A stretch of 36,388 nt of DNA from the NCBI GenBank assembly GCA_964603615.1, contig CAZRVU010000020.1:1-36388 (forward strand). The letters run 5' to 3'. Origin of the DNA: JAAZMI01 sp964603615 (GTDB taxonomy: Bacteria; Bacillota; Dethiobacteria; DTU022; UBA8154). This document shows positions 33,420 to 36,388 of this stretch, in pieces. The position numbers were made by a program, and so were the translations under genes. The notes beneath the pieces were generated by a model. That model saw only the letters and a program-made list of their open reading frames with translations. It was not told where the DNA came from and did no database searches. The first letter of the stretch is position 1; the number at the start of each line of letters is the position of its first letter.

Positions 33420-35477
33420 ATGTCTGCTTCAAAACAAAAAAAGTTTTATACAGGCTGTTATCTCTGTTATCATAGCTGCGGTGCAGAAGTAACGGTTGAA
33501 GATGGAAAAGTAGTGCAAATAAAGGGTATTAAAGAACACCCGCTCAACAAGGGTGAACTATGCCCCAAAGGTGAGGCGTTGATCGAGCATTTATACCATC
33601 CGGAACGGCTCCAATATCCTTTGAAAAAAGTTGACGGGAAATTTGAAAAAATTAGCTGGGAACAAGCCCTCTCTGAAATAGGGGCAAAGCTAATTGACCT
33701 AAAAGAAAAGCACGGCCCCTCCGCAAATGCTTTTTTTTGTGGTTCTATCGGCGTGGAAAGCCTGGAAACGGTTTCGCTTACACATAGATTCCGGGCTGCT
33801 CTTGATTCCCCCCAGTTCTTTTCAGTGGAGAGCATCTGCTATCGCATGAGAATACGCAGCAGGCAGATTACTTTTGGCAAATACTTAGTGGAAGAAATGA
33901 ATTCGCCCCTTTATATCCTTTGGGGTCATAACCCTGCCGCCTCTGATTATCCCCTTTCTTTGGCTATTGAGGAAAACCTAAAAAAAGGTTCCAAAGTAGT
34001 CGTCATTGACCCCAGGCGCATTCCCTTTACCGACCAGGCAGAAATGTATCTGGCAATCAGGCCGGGGACGGACGGAGCGCTGGCCCTGGCTTTAATCAAT
34101 GTAATCGTCAATGAAAAGCTTTACGATGCCGAATTTGTCGAGAAATGGACCTACGGTTTTGAAAAGCTAGTGCCTCACGTCCAGCAATATACACCGGAAT
34201 GGGCGGAGAAGATTACTTACATACCGGCTGACGAAATTCGTAAACTGGCCCGCCTATTTGCCGGAACAAAAGGGGCAGGTATTTTCCAGGGGACTTGCAC
34301 ACAAGATCAATCGGCCAACGGAAGCCAGACGGACCGGGCAATTGCCATTCTTCAAACCCTAACGGGGAATATCAACGTGCCCGGGGGGTGGGTGCTTAGC
34401 CCCAGGCTTAAACTGGCCAACCTTGGCCTACCTTGCGCAAGCAAACCCCTTGGTGCAGAAGAGTACCCTCTTTTTTATGAAATTTGGGGAAGAACCAGCG
34501 CCTACGGGGTGCAAAATATGTTTCCCGAGTATGTCCCCGACCTGATTAAGTCGCTAATCGTGGTCGGCGGTAATCCCCTGGTCACGATGCCCGATTCCAA
34601 CGCCCTAAAAGAAGCATATAGAAACCTTGAACTCCTCGTGGTCTTCGATATGTTTATGACAGAGACAGCAGAAGAAGCCGATTATGTCCTGCCATCCGCC
34701 AGCCAGCTTGAATTCTCCTCCCTGGCCTACAATTACAACGTATGCCATTGCCTGCCCTACATGATGTTACGGGAACAGGCCCTCGAACCCCTTTATGAAA
34801 GCAAATCTATCCTTTATTTTTACCGTGAATTGGCCAAAGCGTGCGGCTTTGGCGACCTGTTTCCCTGGGAAACAGGTGAAGAGCTGGTTGCCCATGAAAT
34901 TGGCCCGAGCGGCATCGATCTGGAGAACCTCAAACAACAAAAAGTAGGGGTCTATTACACGGAAAGAAATTACCACGTTGATGAAAAGACCTTCCCCACG
35001 CCCAGCGGGCTCATCGAGATCTACAGCGAAGCCTACAAAGATGCCGGCCATGACCCTCTGCCCACCTACTTAGAACCTTCCAAAAGCCCCCAGGGATCCC
35101 TCTGGGATAAGCTAGGCACAGAGTATCCTTTAGTCCTTTCCACAGGGGTAAGGACCCTGCACTACAACAATAGCCAGTTGCACAATGTCGCATCGCTGCA
35201 GCGCGAGGAACGGCACCCCCTGGCCGAGTTAGGCCCCCGGACTGCCGCTAAATATGTCGTTGAACACGGTGACGACGTCATCATTGAAACAGACCGGGGC
35301 TGGATCAAAATGAAAGCGCATGTCGATGAAAGGGTCATGGAGGGTGTGGTTCTCGTCCCCCACGGATGGCCGGGAGAAGCAAACTGCAACCGTTTGACAG
35401 ACGCTAAATGCCGTGAGCCAATCATGGGTTATCCCCAATATAAAGGCTTGCTTTGCAATATCAGAAAAGCGGACTAA
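33420..35477 (+). CDS. Molybdopterin (Mo/W-bis-MGD) oxidoreductase, single subunit
   Basis: The 685-residue protein belongs to the DMSO-reductase superfamily. An N-terminal [4Fe-4S] site is formed by Cys13, Cys16, Cys20 and Cys48 (C-x2-C-x3-C ... CPKG, with the conserved Lys50). The metal ligand is likely Cys140 in ESICYRM, which recalls the acetylene-hydratase/formate-type branch rather than the Ser-type branch. The MGD-binding regions are visible at LWGHNPAAS and VVGGNPLVTMPDS, and the C-terminal barrel starts near residue 560. There is no twin-arginine signal, so the enzyme should be cytoplasmic. It has no adjoining electron-transfer subunits. Substrate unknown. GGGAGG precedes ATG 33420. 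Confidence 0.85.
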   Translation: MSASKQKKFYTGCYLCYHSCGAEVTVEDGKVVQIKGIKEHPLNKGELCPKGEALIEHLYHPERLQYPLKKVDGKFEKISWEQALSEIGAKLIDLKEKHGPSANAFFCGSIGVESLETVSLTHRFRAALDSPQFFSVESICYRMRIRSRQITFGKYLVEEMNSPLYILWGHNPAASDYPLSLAIEENLKKGSKVVVIDPRRIPFTDQAEMYLAIRPGTDGALALALINVIVNEKLYDAEFVEKWTYGFEKLVPHVQQYTPEWAEKITYIPADEIRKLARLFAGTKGAGIFQGTCTQDQSANGSQTDRAIAILQTLTGNINVPGGWVLSPRLKLANLGLPCASKPLGAEEYPLFYEIWGRTSAYGVQNMFPEYVPDLIKSLIVVGGNPLVTMPDSNALKEAYRNLELLVVFDMFMTETAEEADYVLPSASQLEFSSLAYNYNVCHCLPYMMLREQALEPLYESKSILYFYRELAKACGFGDLFPWETGEELVAHEIGPSGIDLENLKQQKVGVYYTERNYHVDEKTFPTPSGLIEIYSEAYKDAGHDPLPTYLEPSKSPQGSLWDKLGTEYPLVLSTGVRTLHYNNSQLHNVASLQREERHPLAELGPRTAAKYVVEHGDDVIIETDRGWIKMKAHVDERVMEGVVLVPHGWPGEANCNRLTDAKCREPIMGYPQYKGLLCNIRKAD

Positions 35478-35514
35478 ACCCGGGCTTACAAACTAGCTGT
35501 GCCTTTTTATACTG

Positions 35515-35552
35515 CTGCCCTCCAGCTTTACTGTAATAAAACTGGAGGGCAG
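35515..35552 (+). terminator. Strong hairpin after the molybdopterin gene
   Basis: CTGCCCTCCAG (35515-35525) and CTGGAGGGCAG (35542-35552) pair perfectly over 11 bp; TTTA/TAAA can extend the stem inside the 16-base loop. No long T-run follows, so it may act as a terminator or an RNA 3'-end stabiliser. Confidence 0.5.
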
Positions 35553-35586
35553 GTTACGCAAGATAGAGCATACGCAAGCCAAGCAT

Positions 35587-35619
35587 CCAGTTTAGAAACT
35601 GGTTAAAGTACAATATGAT
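35587..35619 (+). promoter_or_regulatory. Promoter of the TetR gene with overlapping dyad (possible autoregulation)
   Basis: CCAGTTT (35587-35593) and AAACTGG (35596-35602) are inverted around AG and overlap a weak -35 (TTTAGA, 35591-35596). A 17-base spacer and TATGAT (35614-35619) complete the promoter. Such a dyad over the -35 is where a TetR regulator would bind to control its own gene. Confidence 0.4.
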
Positions 35620-35690
35620 TCCACTGCAAAAATTACATTCTTCTGCATAAAATAAAATTTGCTTGGGAAAACAAGAAGGGATGCAAAAAT

Positions 35691-36275
35691 ATGAATCACA
35701 GGGCCTCTATTTCAAACCGGCGGGAGCAGATTATTAACACTGCTGCAGAACTTTTTTTCCAAAAGGGTTATAGTATGGTTTCCATGCAGGATATTGCCGA
35801 AAAAATAGGTTTAACAAAAGGCGCTCTTTATAACCATATTGAAAATAAGGAAGAGCTGCTTTTTAATATTCTTACCCGGGGCATAAAAATAATCTTTCCA
35901 AAAATTGAAAATATCCTAAATAAATATGACTGCCCGCAAAAGAGGCTAAAAGAAATAATTTATGAGATCGTCCTCACTCAAGTCAATTACAGGATCTTTA
36001 TTTACCTTTTTCAACAGGAGCATGCCGCCCTATCGGCAGATAATTACCTCAAGTTTATTGAATACCGTGATAGGGTAGATCAAATTATTCGCGACATAAT
36101 TAAAGAAGGGATCGAGAAAAATCTTTTTATAAACCTTAATGTTAGGCTAGCAAATTTTGCCATACTTGGCATGTGCAATTGGATTACACAGTGGTATAGG
36201 GAAGACGGAGAGACAAGTCCCGAAGAGATTGCTGATTTTTATTCAGAGATGGCCCTGCGGATGGTTGCCAAATAA
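35691..36275 (+). CDS. TetR/AcrR-family transcriptional regulator
   Basis: The 194-residue protein has the TetR DNA-binding domain at its N-terminus (about 10-56): RREQIINTAAELFFQKGY, then DIAEKIGLTKGALYNHIENKE, the helix-turn-helix. The C-terminal ligand-binding part (about 65-194) is helical, as in regulators that sense acyl-CoA or drugs. GAAGGG lies about eleven bases before the ATG at 35691. It follows the molybdopterin gene after a hairpin, so it probably has its own promoter; it may control that gene through the half-sites in its leader. The ligand is unknown. Confidence 0.88.
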   Translation: MNHRASISNRREQIINTAAELFFQKGYSMVSMQDIAEKIGLTKGALYNHIENKEELLFNILTRGIKIIFPKIENILNKYDCPQKRLKEIIYEIVLTQVNYRIFIYLFQQEHAALSADNYLKFIEYRDRVDQIIRDIIKEGIEKNLFINLNVRLANFAILGMCNWITQWYREDGETSPEEIADFYSEMALRMVAK

Positions 36276-36310
36276 AATTTAAAACCTGTTAAAATATTAG
36301 GTAGCTGCCA

Positions 36311-36340
36311 TTGACAACCTCGTCAGAATGTTGTTATAAC
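36311..36340 (+). promoter_or_regulatory. Sigma-A promoter reading out of the right edge
   Basis: TTGACA (36311-36316) with TTATAA (17-base spacer) or TATAAC (18-base spacer, 36335-36340). GTCAG and CTGAC half-sites flank the -10. The gene it serves lies beyond the window. Confidence 0.5.
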
Positions 36341-36388
36341 CTGACTTTTGCAGTTAGATGATAAATAGATGCCGTTAAAGCCTTTTAG

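Overview
The window looks like a chromosomal segment of an endospore-forming anaerobic Firmicute (Clostridia). The evidence is Gram-positive style AGGAGG ribosome sites, frequent TTG and GTG starts, the sporulation gene bofA beside yaaL, an Amj-type lipid II flippase, a V-type ATPase and a molybdopterin enzyme. Intergenic REP-like repeats of a type often seen in syntrophic or acetogenic Clostridia point the same way. A Thermacetogenium/Syntrophaceticus or Syntrophomonas-like lineage is a guess that cannot be settled from this window. One 100-N assembly gap (11145-11244) shows it is draft sequence.

Layout. Positions 1-41 (minus) hold the first codons of a peptide/nickel-type ABC permease. Positions 42-1645 hold a decayed reading frame, one small minus-strand gene, and a long regulated leader. 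Positions 1646-4342 are a molybdate/tungstate modABC operon. Its likely sigma-A promoter (1111-1139) is overlapped by a perfect 34-bp palindrome, and the roughly 500-nt leader contains foldable elements. Next come a FliK-like/FlhB-C-terminus-like pair (4586-6461, the ylqG/ylqH arrangement) and a three-gene ABC export operon (6802-11007: ATPase, CARDB-type surface protein, MacB/FtsX permease). After a REP-repeat region with an assembly gap come a GT-C glycosyltransferase and, convergently, a secreted M14 metallopeptidase. Then follow amj, a multi-spanning transporter paired with a CoA-transferase/GNAT fusion protein, and cobS.

From 21.5 to 22.45 kb there is a dense mosaic of direct and inverted repeats next to a small membrane gene. 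It abuts bofA and yaaL, which are followed by L-lactate dehydrogenase on the plus strand. From 24.3 to 32.85 kb a complete minus-strand V-type ATPase operon runs in the order F(H)-I-K-E-C-G-A-B-D. Its c-subunit carries the sodium-ligand residues known from Enterococcus hirae NtpK. The right end has a second decayed reading frame, a single-subunit molybdopterin/[4Fe-4S] oxidoreductase with its own sigma-A promoter and leader hairpin, and a TetR-family regulator.

How the parts connect: the modABC importer can supply Mo or W to the molybdopterin enzyme about 29 kb away. The predicted Na+-coupled V-ATPase, the CoA-transferase and the lactate dehydrogenase fit a fermentative or syntrophic energy metabolism. 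The most interesting regions are the mod operon control region (palindrome over the -10, then structured leader), the CoA-transferase/GNAT fusion with its linked transporter, the repeat mosaic against bofA, and the molybdopterin gene leader. I saw no CRISPR array, rRNA, tRNA or intact transposase gene.
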